From Verticiella sediminum (GTDB lineage Bacteria; Pseudomonadota; Gammaproteobacteria; Burkholderiales; Burkholderiaceae_B), in assembly GCF_007558815.1 (NCBI RefSeq), contig NZ_VLTJ01000042.1:408535-472534 (forward strand): a DNA stretch of 64,000 nt, read 5' to 3'. How positions within the stretch are numbered: position 1 is the first letter of the stretch; every line of letters starts with the position of its first letter. Positions 40,920 to 50,367 of the stretch are shown here, one piece after another. The notes below the pieces were generated by a model that had not been told where the DNA came from, searched no databases, and worked only from the letters and a program-made list of their open reading frames with translations. The position numbers and the translations under genes were made by a program.

Positions 40920-42217
40920 CCAACGCTGTTTCCGCCACGCCTGCCGGCGCCCCCTGGTTCTCGTATCGCCAGGGCGTGCTTCATGCCGGAGACGTGGCCC
41001 TGCCCAAGCTCGCCGAGGCGCTGGGCACCCCGCTGTACGTGTACTCGCGCGCCGCGCTGCGCGCCGCCTGGCAAGGCTACCAGCGCGCCCTCGAAGGACG
41101 CAACGCGCTCGTGTGCTATGGCATGAAGGCCAACTCCAACCTCGCCGTGCTGAAGGAATTCGCGCGCCTGGGCGCGGGCTTCGACATTGTCTCGGGCGGC
41201 GAACTCGCCCGCGTGCTGGCCGTGGGCGCAGACCCCGGCAAAGTCGTGTTCTCCGGCGTCGGCAAGCAGGCCTGGGAAATGCGCGCCGCGCTCGAAGCCG
41301 GCGTGCTGTGCTTCAACGTCGAATCGCAGGCCGAGCTGCGCCGGCTGTCGGAGGTGGCGGTCGAGCTGGGGCGTACCGCGCCGGTGTCGCTGCGCGTGAA
41401 CCCGGACGTCGACCCCAAGACCCACCCCTACATCTCGACCGGGCTCAAGGAGAACAAGTTCGGCATCGCGATCGCCGACGCCCCCGAGGCCTATCGCCTG
41501 GCCAGGAGCCTGCCCGGCCTCGCCGTCGTCGGCGTGGACTGCCACATCGGCTCGCAGATCACCGAGATCTCGCCCTACCTCGACGCGCTCGACAAGGTGC
41601 TCGATCTGGTCGAGCACCTGGCTGCCGACGGCATCGAGATCCGCCACCTGGACCTGGGCGGCGGCCTGGGCATCCGCTACTCGGACGAGATTCCGCTCGC
41701 CCCCGCGGACCTGCTGGAGGCCGTGCACGAGCGCATCCGCGCCCGCGGCATCGACCCCAACGCGCGCCGCATCATCCTCGAACCGGGCCGCTCGCTGGTC
41801 GGCAACGCCGGCATCCTGCTCACCCGCGTCGAATACCTGAAGGCGGCGGAGGCGGGGCGCTTCGCCATCGTCGACGCGGCCATGAACGACCTCCTGCGTC
41901 CCACCCTGTACGAAGCCTGGCACGGCGTGCTGCCGGTCGTGCCGCGCGAGGGCGAGGCCCCGACCTACGACATCGTCGGCCCGATCTGCGAAAGCGGCGA
42001 CTGGTTGGCCCGCGGCCGCCCGCTCTCCCTCGAACAGGGCGACCTGCTCGCCGTCGAGAGCGCCGGCGCCTACGCCATGGTGATGGCAAGCCAGTACAAC
42101 ACCCGCCCGCGTGCGGCCGAAGTAATGGTCGACGGTGAGCGCTGGTATGTCGTGCGCGAACGCGAAACCGTGGCGGCGCTGATGGCCGGGGAATCGGTAT
42201 TGCCCGACCGCCGCTGA
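40916..42217 (+). CDS. lysA: Diaminopimelate decarboxylase
   Basis: LysA decarboxylates meso-diaminopimelate to lysine with PLP. The 433 residues show the PLP-lysine motif 'VCYGMKANSNLAVL' near residue 65, 'GAGFDIVSGGEL', 'DCHIGSQITE', 'LDLGGGLGIRY', the phosphate-binding 'EPGRSLVGNAGIL', and the dimer-interface catalytic cysteine in 'GPICESGDWLARGR'. The ATG overlaps lptM by four bases (ATGA). The mesoDAP it uses is also the substrate of the MurE half encoded 15 kb away. Assignment is secure. Confidence 0.97.
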   Translation: MTNAVSATPAGAPWFSYRQGVLHAGDVALPKLAEALGTPLYVYSRAALRAAWQGYQRALEGRNALVCYGMKANSNLAVLKEFARLGAGFDIVSGGELARVLAVGADPGKVVFSGVGKQAWEMRAALEAGVLCFNVESQAELRRLSEVAVELGRTAPVSLRVNPDVDPKTHPYISTGLKENKFGIAIADAPEAYRLARSLPGLAVVGVDCHIGSQITEISPYLDALDKVLDLVEHLAADGIEIRHLDLGGGLGIRYSDEIPLAPADLLEAVHERIRARGIDPNARRIILEPGRSLVGNAGILLTRVEYLKAAEAGRFAIVDAAMNDLLRPTLYEAWHGVLPVVPREGEAPTYDIVGPICESGDWLARGRPLSLEQGDLLAVESAGAYAMVMASQYNTRPRAAEVMVDGERWYVVRERETVAALMAGESVLPDRR

Positions 42218-42451
42218 GGCAGGCAGGCCTGCCGGCGGGCCCTGCGAACGACATCCGGGCGCAGCCCCGGCTGACACACGGCCGTCATCATGGCCAGGTA
42301 GGCTGGTGCGCCTTTTGCCGTTGCACGTTCTCGCTCAGCAGATGCCCTGTCGATCACGCACCCGCCCGTTACCAGCCCTCGCTCGGCCCAAGAGGCGTAG
42401 CGCCACCCTCATCGGCCCGATGCGCCGGGAAGGCCCCGCGAGTCCGCACGC

Positions 42452-44044
42452 ATGATCGTCCTCGCCGAACTGCTGGCCGGCCTGGGGCTGCTCTTCGTCG
42501 GCCTGCGCCTGATCAGTCATCACCTGCAGCAGACCACCGGCCGGCGCATGCGTCGGCTGCTGCAATCGGCCACGCGCTCGGCCTGGCTGGGCTTTGCCGC
42601 AGGCACGGGCGTGGGGGCGGCGACCCAATCGAGCAACGCGGTCACTCTGATCGCCGGCAACCTGGTGCGCAGCGGCACGCTCACCGTGCGCGACGCCGTG
42701 CCGGTGGTGGCCGGCGCCAACGTGGGCACGGCCGCCCTGGTGTTCCTGGCCTCGGTCGACCTGCACCTGATCGTGCTGTACCTGGTCGCGCTGATCGGCC
42801 TGGGCTACCAGTTGCGCTTCGACCGGCATCCCTCGCGGCGCGACTGGATCGGCGCCGGCCTCGGCCTCGCGCTGCTGTTCCTCGGCCTGGACTTCATCAA
42901 ATCCGCGCCTCACCGGCTCGACCCGGTGCTGCTCGGCGCCCTGCTGCAGGGCATGCCGCCCCTGCTCGCCTTCGTCGTCGGGCTGGCCGTCGCAACCGTC
43001 ACCCAATCGGCCTCCACCGCCACCATCCTGGCCGTGGCGGCGATGCAGGCCGGCTTCGTGGGGCTGAACGACGGGATCTGGCTGGTGCTCGGCGCCAACA
43101 TCGGCAGCGGTGCGGCGGTGATGATCGCGGGCAGCGGCCTCACCGGCAGCGGGCGCCAGCTATGCCTGACGCAGGTGGCGATCAAGATCGCCGGCAGCGC
43201 GCTGGTCGCGCTGGGCTGGCTGGCAGCCTGGCTGGCGCTGCCCCAGCCGCCAGATGCCTGGCTGGCCGCGCACATCGGCGCCAATCCCGCGCCGGCGCTG
43301 TCCATCCTGTTCCTGCTGCTGCAGTTGTCGGGCGGCCTGGCGGTGACGGCCGCGCGTGGCCCCGTACAACGACGGTTGGAACGGTTGAGCCCGCCGACCA
43401 CGGAAGAACGCGAATCCCGCCCGCGTTACATCGACGAACACGCGATGGACGATCCGCTCACCGCCGTCGAACTGGCGACGCTGGAACGCGACCGGCTGAT
43501 CCGGTTGCTGCCGCAGTTGCTGCCGGACCTGGACCATGCCGGCTACGCGCCGGCGGCGCGCCGCGCGCAACAGCACGGCAATACCACCGTCGCGGTGGAA
43601 ACGGAGGCCTTCGTGGTCGAGCTGATCGACCGGCACCTGCAGCACGACGACCTGCACGCCGCCCTGCACCTGCAGAATTCCCTGGCTACCCTGCAATCGC
43701 TGCAACAGACGCTGTTCGCCTTTGCCGAAGCGGTCGATGCCTTTGCCGGGCCTCGTCCGGCCCTGGTATTCACCTTGTCGGAATCGCTGCGCACCCTGAC
43801 CCTGCTGCTTACCGACGCGGTGGAGGCGTCGCCCGCGGACGCCGCGGATTTCGCCCTGCTCGCCCAGCTCACCGGCGACCGCGGCGACATGCTGGAACGC
43901 CTGCGCCGCGACCTCGCCGCGTCGCGCCACGACGCCGAACTGATCCGCCGCGTGCTGGCCGTGGCGGGGCTGTTCGAGCGCGCCGTCTGGCTGCTGGGAC
44001 GGCTGGCGGCGGCGGTAGGACCGGATACGCGCGCCGCCGCCTGA
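42452..44044 (+). CDS. Na/phosphate cotransporter family protein with PhoU-like C-terminus
   Basis: The 530-residue protein is of the NptA/YjbB type. The N-terminal 310 residues hold about eight membrane helices and the two inverted repeats of the SLC34 family, marked by 'GAATQSSNAVTLIAGNLV' (about 55-72) and 'TVTQSASTATILAVAAM' (about 183-199). The glutamine-serine motifs form the sodium and phosphate site. Residues 330-520 are helical, with heptads that look like the PhoU-type domain found after such transporters ('LERDRLIRLLPQLLPDLDHA'). It may move phosphate or leak it outward. It sits between lysA and a broken gene, in the place where lpxC might be expected after ftsZ on the other strand. 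No clear ribosome binding site. Confidence 0.85.
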   Translation: MIVLAELLAGLGLLFVGLRLISHHLQQTTGRRMRRLLQSATRSAWLGFAAGTGVGAATQSSNAVTLIAGNLVRSGTLTVRDAVPVVAGANVGTAALVFLASVDLHLIVLYLVALIGLGYQLRFDRHPSRRDWIGAGLGLALLFLGLDFIKSAPHRLDPVLLGALLQGMPPLLAFVVGLAVATVTQSASTATILAVAAMQAGFVGLNDGIWLVLGANIGSGAAVMIAGSGLTGSGRQLCLTQVAIKIAGSALVALGWLAAWLALPQPPDAWLAAHIGANPAPALSILFLLLQLSGGLAVTAARGPVQRRLERLSPPTTEERESRPRYIDEHAMDDPLTAVELATLERDRLIRLLPQLLPDLDHAGYAPAARRAQQHGNTTVAVETEAFVVELIDRHLQHDDLHAALHLQNSLATLQSLQQTLFAFAEAVDAFAGPRPALVFTLSESLRTLTLLLTDAVEASPADAADFALLAQLTGDRGDMLERLRRDLAASRHDAELIRRVLAVAGLFERAVWLLGRLAAAVGPDTRAAA

Positions 44045-44127
44045 ACCGCGATACGCCCTCGCGCCCCAGGGGCATATCGCGTCTCGCCTCGCACCGGCTC
44101 GATCCGGCTCTGCCGCGCCTGGCGCGG

Positions 44128-44358
44128 CACCCTCACAGCCAACTCGAAATGGAACGCCTGAAGTAGCGGCTCGGGGTCGATAGCCGCGAGATTCCCTATC
44201 GCAGCAACGCCCAGGCTCTCACCGACGTCATCGCCGGCACGGTGTCGACGGACGCCGTGAGCAAGCTCGGCTTCGAGATCTCGCCGAGCCCGCCGGACGA
44301 ATTCGCCCGGCGGATGCGCGAGGAAGCCGATCGGACCGCTGCCGCCAAAAAGCGTTGA
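44128..44358 (+). pseudogene. Remnant of a Bug/TctC-family periplasmic solute-binding protein gene
   Basis: The plus-strand frame reads 'HSQLEMERLK', then an in-frame TAG at 44164, then 'RLGVDSREIPYRSNAQALTD' and 'VIAGTV', and after an abrupt junction 'VSKLGFEISPSPPDEFARRM' up to TGA at 44356. The first part matches the region of Bug proteins around 'GxxxxxVPYKGxxPALTDLxxGxV', and the last part matches their C-terminal 'LxxLGxxxxxxSPxEFAxxxxxE'. About 60-100 residues between them are missing, the whole N-terminal half is absent, and one codon (probably CAG) has become TAG. This is a decayed fragment left by deletion. Bug proteins are numerous in Bordetella-like genomes. Confidence 0.75.
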
Positions 44359-44423
44359 GCCCTGCAAGCCCCCGGGGAGCCGGCGCATACGGCCGCCGGC
44401 TCCAGGATGGGTTTGCAGGGCTC
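44357..44423. repeat. Large nested inverted repeat between the Bug remnant and ftsZ
   Basis: An outer 15-base arm (GAGCCCTGCAAGCCC at 44357-44371 with its complement at 44409-44423, one mismatch) encloses an inner 10-base perfect stem (GGAGCCGGCG with CGCCGGCTCC, 44375-44402). It could fold as a long hairpin at the 3' end of ftsZ mRNA. Confidence 0.7.
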
Positions 44424-44424
44424 G

Positions 44425-44447
44425 GCCTCGCCCGAAGACGGCGAGGC
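44425..44447. terminator. Second hairpin downstream of ftsZ
   Basis: GCCTCGCC-CGAAGAC-GGCGAGGC is an 8-pair stem just beside the nested repeat, 22 bases beyond the ftsZ stop. No T run follows on the minus strand. Together with the nested repeat it probably ends the dcw transcript. Confidence 0.45.
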
Positions 44448-44468
44448 GGTCCGGACTCCCGACCGGGA

Positions 44469-45632
44469 TCAGTCCGCCTGGCGGCGCAGGAACGCCGGGA
44501 TGTCCAGGTGGTCCATGCCCGAGCTTTCCATGGCCTGCACGCGACGCGAGGCTTCGCGGCCGCGGAACACGGCGGGCGTGTCGTAGTCGTGGTAGTTGGG
44601 GCCACCCACGGTGCCGGCGATCGGGGCGTTGTCGGTGCCGGTGCGCAGGGCCTGCACGATCTGCGGCTTGGCGCGGTTGCGGCCCAGGCCGGTGGCGACC
44701 ACGGTCACGCGCAGCTCGTCGCCCATACCTTCGTCGTAGGCCTGGCCGAACACCACGGTGGCGTCCTCGGCGCGATAGTTCTCGATGATCTGCATGATCT
44801 CGTTGACTTCGCGGCGCTTGAGCGAGCGGCCGGCGGTGATGTTGACCAGCACGCCGCGCGCGCCGTTCAGGTCCACGCCTTCCAGCAGCGGGCATGCGAT
44901 GGCCTTCTCGGCGGCCACGCGAGCGCGGTCTTCGCCGCTCGCCACGGCCGTGCCCATCATGGCCTGGCCCGGCTCGCTCATGATGGTGGTGAGATCCTGG
45001 AAGTCGACGTTGATGTTGCCCTTGACGTTGATGATCTCGGCGATGCCGGCGCAGGCGCTGTTCAGTACGTCGTCGGCCATGCGGAAGCAGTCCTCGAACG
45101 AGGCGTCCTCGTCCATGACTTCCTGCAGCTTCTCGTTGAGCACGACGATGAGCGAATGCACGTGCTGTGACAGCTCGCGGATGCCCTCGTCGGCCACCGC
45201 CATGCGCTTGCTGCCTTCGAACGCGAAGGGCTTGGTGACCACGCCCACCGTCAGGATGCCGAGTTCCTTGGCCACTTCGGCGATGATCGGGCCCGCGCCC
45301 GTGCCCGTGCCGCCGCCCATGCCGGCGGTGAGGAACACCATATTGGCGCCTTGCAGCGCTTCGCGGATGTCCTCGCGCGCCGTTTCGGCCGCGGCGCGCC
45401 CCTGCTCGGGCTTGGCGCCGGCGCCCAGGCCGGTGCGGCCCAGACGGATCTGCACCGGCGCGCCGGTGTCGGCCAGGGCCTGGGAATCGGTGTTGGCGCA
45501 GATGAATTCCACGCCCTGCACATTGCGCCGGATCATGTGCGCGACGGCGTTGCCGCCCGCGCCGCCGACGCCAACGACTTTGATCACAGCCCCGTTGTGA
45601 TCGCTGTCGAGCATTTTGATGTCGATACTCAT
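44469..45632 (-). CDS. ftsZ: Cell division protein FtsZ
   Basis: FtsZ is the tubulin-like GTPase that forms the division ring. The 387 residues show 'VVGVGGAGGNAV' at the N-terminus, the tubulin signature 'GGGTGTGAGP' near residue 107, the T7 synergy loop region 'NVDFQDLTTIMSEPGQAMMG' and the C-terminal peptide 'LDIPAFLRRQAD' that binds FtsA and ZipA. I use the ATG at 45632 because AGGAGA stands 6 bases upstream; a longer frame to 45692 adds an unrelated leader. A 224-base AT-rich gap separates it from ftsA, so it probably has its own promoters. It closes the dcw cluster; lpxC, which often follows, is not here. Confidence 0.98.
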   Translation of the reverse strand: MSIDIKMLDSDHNGAVIKVVGVGGAGGNAVAHMIRRNVQGVEFICANTDSQALADTGAPVQIRLGRTGLGAGAKPEQGRAAAETAREDIREALQGANMVFLTAGMGGGTGTGAGPIIAEVAKELGILTVGVVTKPFAFEGSKRMAVADEGIRELSQHVHSLIVVLNEKLQEVMDEDASFEDCFRMADDVLNSACAGIAEIINVKGNINVDFQDLTTIMSEPGQAMMGTAVASGEDRARVAAEKAIACPLLEGVDLNGARGVLVNITAGRSLKRREVNEIMQIIENYRAEDATVVFGQAYDEGMGDELRVTVVATGLGRNRAKPQIVQALRTGTDNAPIAGTVGGPNYHDYDTPAVFRGREASRRVQAMESSGMDHLDIPAFLRRQAD

Positions 45633-45856
45633 CGTGTTCTCCTGGAGAGCCATGTCGACGGTCGGAACTGGAAAGCGAAATGGGAAGCACAATCCACCAG
45701 CAGGTGAGCCGCCACCCCGGCCCGCTCTTCACACTTCGCACTGCAGCCCCGACCGTCGGTTCGCTGCAGCAACCCAAAACCCGATTAATAAATACTCAAA
45801 GAGCCATTACAGCTTATTGTGCCTACATTTTGTGCAACTTGGAATGAAAATTACTT
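45633..45856 (-). promoter_or_regulatory. AT-rich ftsA-ftsZ intergenic region, probable ftsZ promoters
   Basis: This is the only large gap inside the dcw cluster. The half nearest ftsA (about 45775-45856) is clearly AT-rich against the GC-rich background and contains -10-like strings on the minus strand. I could not pick one hexamer pair with confidence. Extra ftsZ promoters between ftsA and ftsZ are usual in proteobacteria. Confidence 0.5.
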
Positions 45857-47089
45857 TTAGAAATTCCCGTTGAACCATTCCTTCATGCGGGCGAGGATCT
45901 GGCGAAAGCCGCCGCCCTGATGCACCTTCACTCGCCCGCGCAGGCTCTGCGCCTGTGCCTCCTGCAGCAAGCCCATCACGGTAGAGAAGCGCGGGTTGCA
46001 GACCACGTCGGCAAGCCCGCCGTGATACACCGGCACCGCCATGCGCACGGGCTTGAGGAACACGTCCTCGGCCAGTTCCACCATGCCCGGCATCTGCGAC
46101 GAACCGCCGGTGAGCACGATGCCCGAGGAGAGCAGTTCGTCGTAGCCCGAGTCGCGGATCACCTGCTGCACCAAGGTGAACAGCTCCTCGACGCGCGGCT
46201 CGATCACCGCGCCCAGCGCCTGGCGCGACAACTGGCGCGGGCCGCGATCGCCCAGCCCCGGCACTTCGATGCGCTCATCCTGGTGCGCAAGCATCTGCTT
46301 GGCCACGCCATAGCGCAGCTTGATTTCCTCGGCGTCGGGCGTCGGCGTGCGCAGGGCCGCGGCCACGTCGCCGGTGATCTGGTCGCCCGCGATGGGAATC
46401 ACGGCGGTGTGGCGGATCGCGCCGCCCGTGTAGATCGCGATGTCCGTGGTGCCGCCGCCGATGTCCACCAGCACCACGCCCAGCTCCTTCTCGTCGGGCG
46501 TGAGGCAGGCCATCGCCGAGGCGATCGGCTGCAGGATCAGGTCCTGGACCTCCAGCCCGCAGCGGCGCACGCACTTGACGATGTTCTGCGCCGCGCTCAC
46601 CGCGCCGGTGACGATGTGCACGCGCACTTCCAGGCGGATGCCGCTCATGCCGATGGGCTCGCGGATGTCCTCCTGGCCGTCGACGATGTACTCCTGGGTC
46701 AGGACGTGCAGCACCTGCTGGTCGGTCGGGATGTTGATGGCCTTGGCGGTCTCGAGCACGCGGGCCACATCGGCCGCGGTCACTTCCTTGTCCTTGACCG
46801 CCACCATGCCGCTCGAGTTGAAGCTGCGGATGTGGCTGCCGGCGATGCCGGTGAAGACGTCGCGGATCTTGCAGTCGGCCATCAGCTCGGCCTCCTCCAG
46901 CGCGTGCTGGATGGAGTTCACGGTGCTCTCGATGTTGACCACCACGCCCTTGCGCATGCCGCGCGATTCGTGCTGGCCCAGGCCGAGCACTTCGAAGCGG
47001 CCTTCGGGCAGCAGTTCGGCAACGACGGCCACCACTTTGCTGGTACCTATGTCCAGCGCAACGATCAGATCTTTGGATTCTCGGGTCAT
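45857..47089 (-). CDS. ftsA: Cell division protein FtsA
   Basis: FtsA is the actin-like protein that tethers FtsZ filaments to the membrane. The 410 residues show 'LIVALDIGTSKVVAVVAEL' (phosphate 1), '1C-domain' residues around 'RDVFTGIAGSHIRSFNSSG', 'GVVLVDIGGGTTDIAIYTGGAI' (phosphate 2), 'GIVLTGGSSQMPGMVELAEDVF' (adenosine) and the C-terminal amphipathic membrane-targeting helix 'ILARMKEWFNGNF'. Its ATG overlaps the ftsQ stop (ATGA). Assignment is secure. Confidence 0.97.
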   Translation of the reverse strand: MTRESKDLIVALDIGTSKVVAVVAELLPEGRFEVLGLGQHESRGMRKGVVVNIESTVNSIQHALEEAELMADCKIRDVFTGIAGSHIRSFNSSGMVAVKDKEVTAADVARVLETAKAINIPTDQQVLHVLTQEYIVDGQEDIREPIGMSGIRLEVRVHIVTGAVSAAQNIVKCVRRCGLEVQDLILQPIASAMACLTPDEKELGVVLVDIGGGTTDIAIYTGGAIRHTAVIPIAGDQITGDVAAALRTPTPDAEEIKLRYGVAKQMLAHQDERIEVPGLGDRGPRQLSRQALGAVIEPRVEELFTLVQQVIRDSGYDELLSSGIVLTGGSSQMPGMVELAEDVFLKPVRMAVPVYHGGLADVVCNPRFSTVMGLLQEAQAQSLRGRVKVHQGGGFRQILARMKEWFNGNF

Positions 47090-47913
47090 GGTTTAGTCGT
47101 CGATGAGGTTTTCTTCTTCGGCGGCTCGAGCGGTGGCCCCAGGCGCAGGGCGAATCCGTTCGGATAACGCAGATCGGCGTACATCACCGGTCGCCCAAGA
47201 TGTTGTTCGATCGCAGGCAGTGCCTGCACGAAGCGCTGCACGCGGGCCTGGACCGGCACGGCGCGCCGCCCCTCGGCCGCGTTGCCGCCCAGCACGGGAT
47301 CGTTGGCCAGGTCCCGTCCCATGTCCAGGATCATGCCGTTGTCCAGTTCGGCCACCCAGGCATGCCGCGGGCTGAGGGTCAGCCGCACCGGCGATCGCCC
47401 GAGCGGCGCCACCCACTCGCTCAATTCGAGCAGGCGCTGGCGCACCAGCTTGCCCGAGCCCTCCGGCCCGCCCAGGATGGGCAGCGGATCGCCATCCGGG
47501 CTCTCGGCTTCCGCCTGGTTCGCGGTGAACGCCCGGCCATTCACGTCCAGCACCTGGTCGTCGTTCCACAGGCCCAGCGGCTGGTGCTCGCGCAGCGTCA
47601 CCTGCAGCCCGTTGGGCCACACGCGCCGCACCGCGGCCTGGCTGACCCAGGGCGCGTCCTCCATGAAGTGCCGCACGCTCTCCAGGTCGGCCGTGAAGAA
47701 GTTGCCTTCCAGCCGGCCGATGAGTGCGTTGCGCACGACCGTCGGCGTCACCCGATCCAGCGCCTCGCCCTCGGCCGGATGCACCTCGACCTGCGCGATC
47801 GTGAATACCGGGCGCTGCATCAGCCAGACGAGTCCGCCGACGGCGAGCGCGCTCAACGCGAGCACCGTCAGCAGATTGGCGACGAAGTTGATGAATCGGG
47901 CGTTGTTCCACAC
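47086..47913 (-). CDS. ftsQ: Cell division protein FtsQ
   Basis: FtsQ is a bitopic divisome protein that bridges FtsA/FtsK and FtsL/FtsB. The 275 residues start with GTG, have one membrane helix ('FVANLLTVLALSALAVGGLVWLM', about 10-32), a POTRA domain ('FTIAQVEVHPAEGEALDRV', 'NFFTADLESVRHFMEDAPWVSQAAVRRVWPNGLQV' in parts) and the beta domain ('GLWNDDQVLDVNGRAFT', 'RHAWVAELDNGMILDMGRD'), ending in 'YADLRYPNGFALRL'. A Pro/Lys-rich tail closes the chain. It starts 22 bases after ddlB and overlaps ftsA by four bases. Confidence 0.94.
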   Translation of the reverse strand: MWNNARFINFVANLLTVLALSALAVGGLVWLMQRPVFTIAQVEVHPAEGEALDRVTPTVVRNALIGRLEGNFFTADLESVRHFMEDAPWVSQAAVRRVWPNGLQVTLREHQPLGLWNDDQVLDVNGRAFTANQAEAESPDGDPLPILGGPEGSGKLVRQRLLELSEWVAPLGRSPVRLTLSPRHAWVAELDNGMILDMGRDLANDPVLGGNAAEGRRAVPVQARVQRFVQALPAIEQHLGRPVMYADLRYPNGFALRLGPPLEPPKKKTSSTTKP

Positions 47914-47935
47914 GGTTCTCTGGCATCCTGGCGCT

Positions 47936-48937
47936 TCAGGTCATCGGAACCGAGTGCGGCTGCAGCTTGCAGCGCGCGCTCGCCAGGATTTCGACACACA
48001 GTTCCGAATAGCTCATGCCCGCCGCAGCGGCAGCCATCGGCACCAGGGAGTGCCCGGTCATGCCGGGCGCAGTATTCACCTCCAGCAGATACGGGCGGTG
48101 TTCGCGATCGAGCATCACGTCCACGCGCCCCCAGCCCGCGCAGCCGACGGCGCGGTAGGCCGCCACGGCCAAGGCCTGGACCTGCCGCGTGACGCTCTCG
48201 GACAGTTGGGCCGGGCAGACGTAGCGCGTATCGTCCGAGTAGTACTTGTTCTGGAAATCGTAGTTGCCGTCGGGCGCGAGGATCTCGATCACGGGCAGCA
48301 CGCGCGCGGTCTCGTCCGAGCCCAGCACCGCCACCGTGAGTTCGCGCCCGGCGATGAACTCCTCGGCGAGGACGGCGGTGTCGTAGCGCGCGGCCAGTTC
48401 GTACGCGCCGGCCAGGCTGGCCGGCGTGCAGACCTTGGTCAGGCCCAGCGTCGAGCCCTCGTGCGCCGGCTTGACGATCAAGGGCAGACCGACCTCGCCC
48501 GGCACCGCCTCAAGGCTCTCGCCGGCGCGCAGCACGGCAAAGCGCGGCGTCGGCAGCTTGTGCTGCAGCCAGACGCGCTTGGTCATGACCTTGTCCATGG
48601 CCAGGGCGCAGGCCGCCACGCCGCTGCCGGTGTAGGGGATGCCCAGCAGCTCGAGCGCTCCCTGGATGCAGCCGTCCTCGCCCCAGCGTCCGTGCAGGGC
48701 GATGAAGACGCGGTCGAAACCCGCGCCCGCCAGCGCCGCGATGCCCTCTTTGCCAGTATCGAACAAATGCGCGTCCACGCCGGCCTCGCGCAAGGCGCTG
48801 TGCACGCCGGCGCCGGACATCAGCGAGACCTCCCGTTCGGCGGAACTGCCGCCATAGAGCACGCCGACGCGCCCCATGCCGGCCGCACGCGGTGCCTGTT
48901 GGTTCGACTCGATCCCGTTCATTCCTGTATTCCTCAT
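47936..48937 (-). CDS. ddlB: D-alanine--D-alanine ligase
   Basis: Ddl makes the D-Ala-D-Ala dipeptide for the MurF step. The 333 residues (328 if the next ATG at 48922 is used) show '[18 protein letters not shown]', '[30 protein letters not shown]' (in two motifs), '[19 protein letters not shown]', '[15 protein letters not shown]', '[18 protein letters not shown]' and the catalytic '[18 protein letters not shown]'. The first ATG overlaps the murC stop (ATGA) and has GAGGGG upstream; the second has GAGGAA. Both starts are plausible. Tyr in the KYY motif marks it as a normal D-Ala rather than D-Lac ligase. Confidence 0.96.
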   Translation of the reverse strand: MRNTGMNGIESNQQAPRAAGMGRVGVLYGGSSAEREVSLMSGAGVHSALREAGVDAHLFDTGKEGIAALAGAGFDRVFIALHGRWGEDGCIQGALELLGIPYTGSGVAACALAMDKVMTKRVWLQHKLPTPRFAVLRAGESLEAVPGEVGLPLIVKPAHEGSTLGLTKVCTPASLAGAYELAARYDTAVLAEEFIAGRELTVAVLGSDETARVLPVIEILAPDGNYDFQNKYYSDDTRYVCPAQLSESVTRQVQALAVAAYRAVGCAGWGRVDVMLDREHRPYLLEVNTAPGMTGHSLVPMAAAAAGMSYSELCVEILASARCKLQPHSVPMT

Positions 48938-50367
48938 CGCGCCCGCCCCTCGGGCGCAGCCGACTGCGACGCAAGCCCTGCCACGAGCGCCGGCACATTG
49001 CCGATCGAGCCCGCTCCCATCACGATGACGACATCGCCATCGCGCACAAAGTTGACGATCGCCTGCGGCATCTCGCCGATGCTCTCGACGAAGACCGGCT
49101 CGATGCGTCCGGCCACGCGCAGGGCGCGTGCGAGCGCCCGGCCGTCCGCGGCCACGAGGGGCGCTTCGCCCGCCGCATAGACCTCGCCCAGCAACACGGC
49201 GTCGGCCTCGCCGAGCACGCGCACGAAATCCTCGAAGCAATCGCGCGTGCGGGTATAGCGGTGCGGCTGGAAGGCGAGCACGACGCGCCGGCCCGGATAG
49301 GCCCCGCGCGCGGCCGCCAGTGTCACCGCCATTTCGGCCGGGTGATGGCCGTAGTCGTCGATCAGCGTGAAGGTGCCGCCGCCGTGCTGCGCCGGCACGC
49401 TCAGCCCTTCCATGCGCGCGAAGCGCCGGCCCACGCCCTTGAAGCTGGACAAGGCTTCGCATACGGCCTCGTCCGGCACGCCCAGTTCATAGGCCACGGC
49501 GATCGCCGCGAGCGCGTTGAGCACATTGTGCTCGCCCGGCATGTTGAGCAGCACCTCGAGCGGCGCATGCTCCTCACCGCGGCGGATCGCCGTGAAGCGC
49601 ATGGCCGGCCCGTCCGCGCGCACGTCGACCGCGCGGACCTGGGCGTCGGGATGCATCCCGTAGGTGGTCACCGGGCGCGACACGAACGGCATGATCTCGC
49701 GCACGAAGGCGTTGTCCAGGCACAGGATGGCGCTGCCGTAGAACGGCAGGCGCTGGGTGAACTCGACGAAGGCGCTCTTCAGGCGCGCGACGTCGTGTCC
49801 ATAGGTGTCCATGTGATCGGCGTCGATGTTGGTGACGACCGCCATCACCGGCAGCAGGTTGAGGAACGAGGCGTCCGACTCGTCGGCCTCGACCACGATG
49901 TAGTCACCCTGGCCGAGACGCGCGTTGGCGCCGGCCGAGTTCAGCCGCCCGCCGATCACGAAGGTCGGGTCCAGGCCGGCGGCCGCCAGCACGCTCGCCA
50001 CCAGGCTGGTGGTGGTGGTCTTGCCGTGCGTGCCGGCCACCGCGATACCGCGCTTCAGGCGCATCAGCTCGGCCAGCATGAGTGCGCGCGGCACGACCGG
50101 GATGCCGGCCGCGCGCGCGGCCAGCACCTCGGGGTTGCCGCCGGTGACGGCGGTCGAGGTGACGATGGCGTGCGCGTCCTGCACGTTGGCGGCATCGTGG
50201 CCCACGGTCACGCGCGCGCCCAGCTCGCGCAGACGCTGGGTGACGGCGCTCTCGGCGAGGTCCGAGCCGCTGACGGCGTAGCCCATGTTGAGCAGCACCT
50301 CGGCGATGCCGCTCATGCCGGCGCCGCCGATGCCGACGAAATGGATGTTCTGGATACGGTGTTTCAT
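48934..50367 (-). CDS. murC: UDP-N-acetylmuramate--L-alanine ligase
   Basis: MurC adds L-Ala to UDP-MurNAc. The 477 residues begin '[25 protein letters not shown]' (UDP-binding), then the ATP loop '[14 protein letters not shown]', '[32 protein letters not shown]' (in parts) and the C-terminal '[16 protein letters not shown]' and 'FQPHRYTRT'. The ATG at 50367 overlaps the murG stop (ATGA), and the stop overlaps ddlB. The THGKT variant distinguishes MurC from the other Mur ligases in the cluster. Assignment is secure. Confidence 0.97.
   Translation of the reverse strand: MKHRIQNIHFVGIGGAGMSGIAEVLLNMGYAVSGSDLAESAVTQRLRELGARVTVGHDAANVQDAHAIVTSTAVTGGNPEVLAARAAGIPVVPRALMLAELMRLKRGIAVAGTHGKTTTTSLVASVLAAAGLDPTFVIGGRLNSAGANARLGQGDYIVVEADESDASFLNLLPVMAVVTNIDADHMDTYGHDVARLKSAFVEFTQRLPFYGSAILCLDNAFVREIMPFVSRPVTTYGMHPDAQVRAVDVRADGPAMRFTAIRRGEEHAPLEVLLNMPGEHNVLNALAAIAVAYELGVPDEAVCEALSSFKGVGRRFARMEGLSVPAQHGGGTFTLIDDYGHHPAEMAVTLAAARGAYPGRRVVLAFQPHRYTRTRDCFEDFVRVLGEADAVLLGEVYAAGEAPLVAADGRALARALRVAGRIEPVFVESIGEMPQAIVNFVRDGDVVIVMGAGSIGNVPALVAGLASQSAAPEGRAR

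Noticed and set aside
42218..42451. Possible gene or riboswitch between lysA and the phosphate transporter gene
   Set aside because: Only a 12-base palindrome (GGCAGGCCTGCC, 42222-42233) and no coding frame with a start and ribosome binding site.
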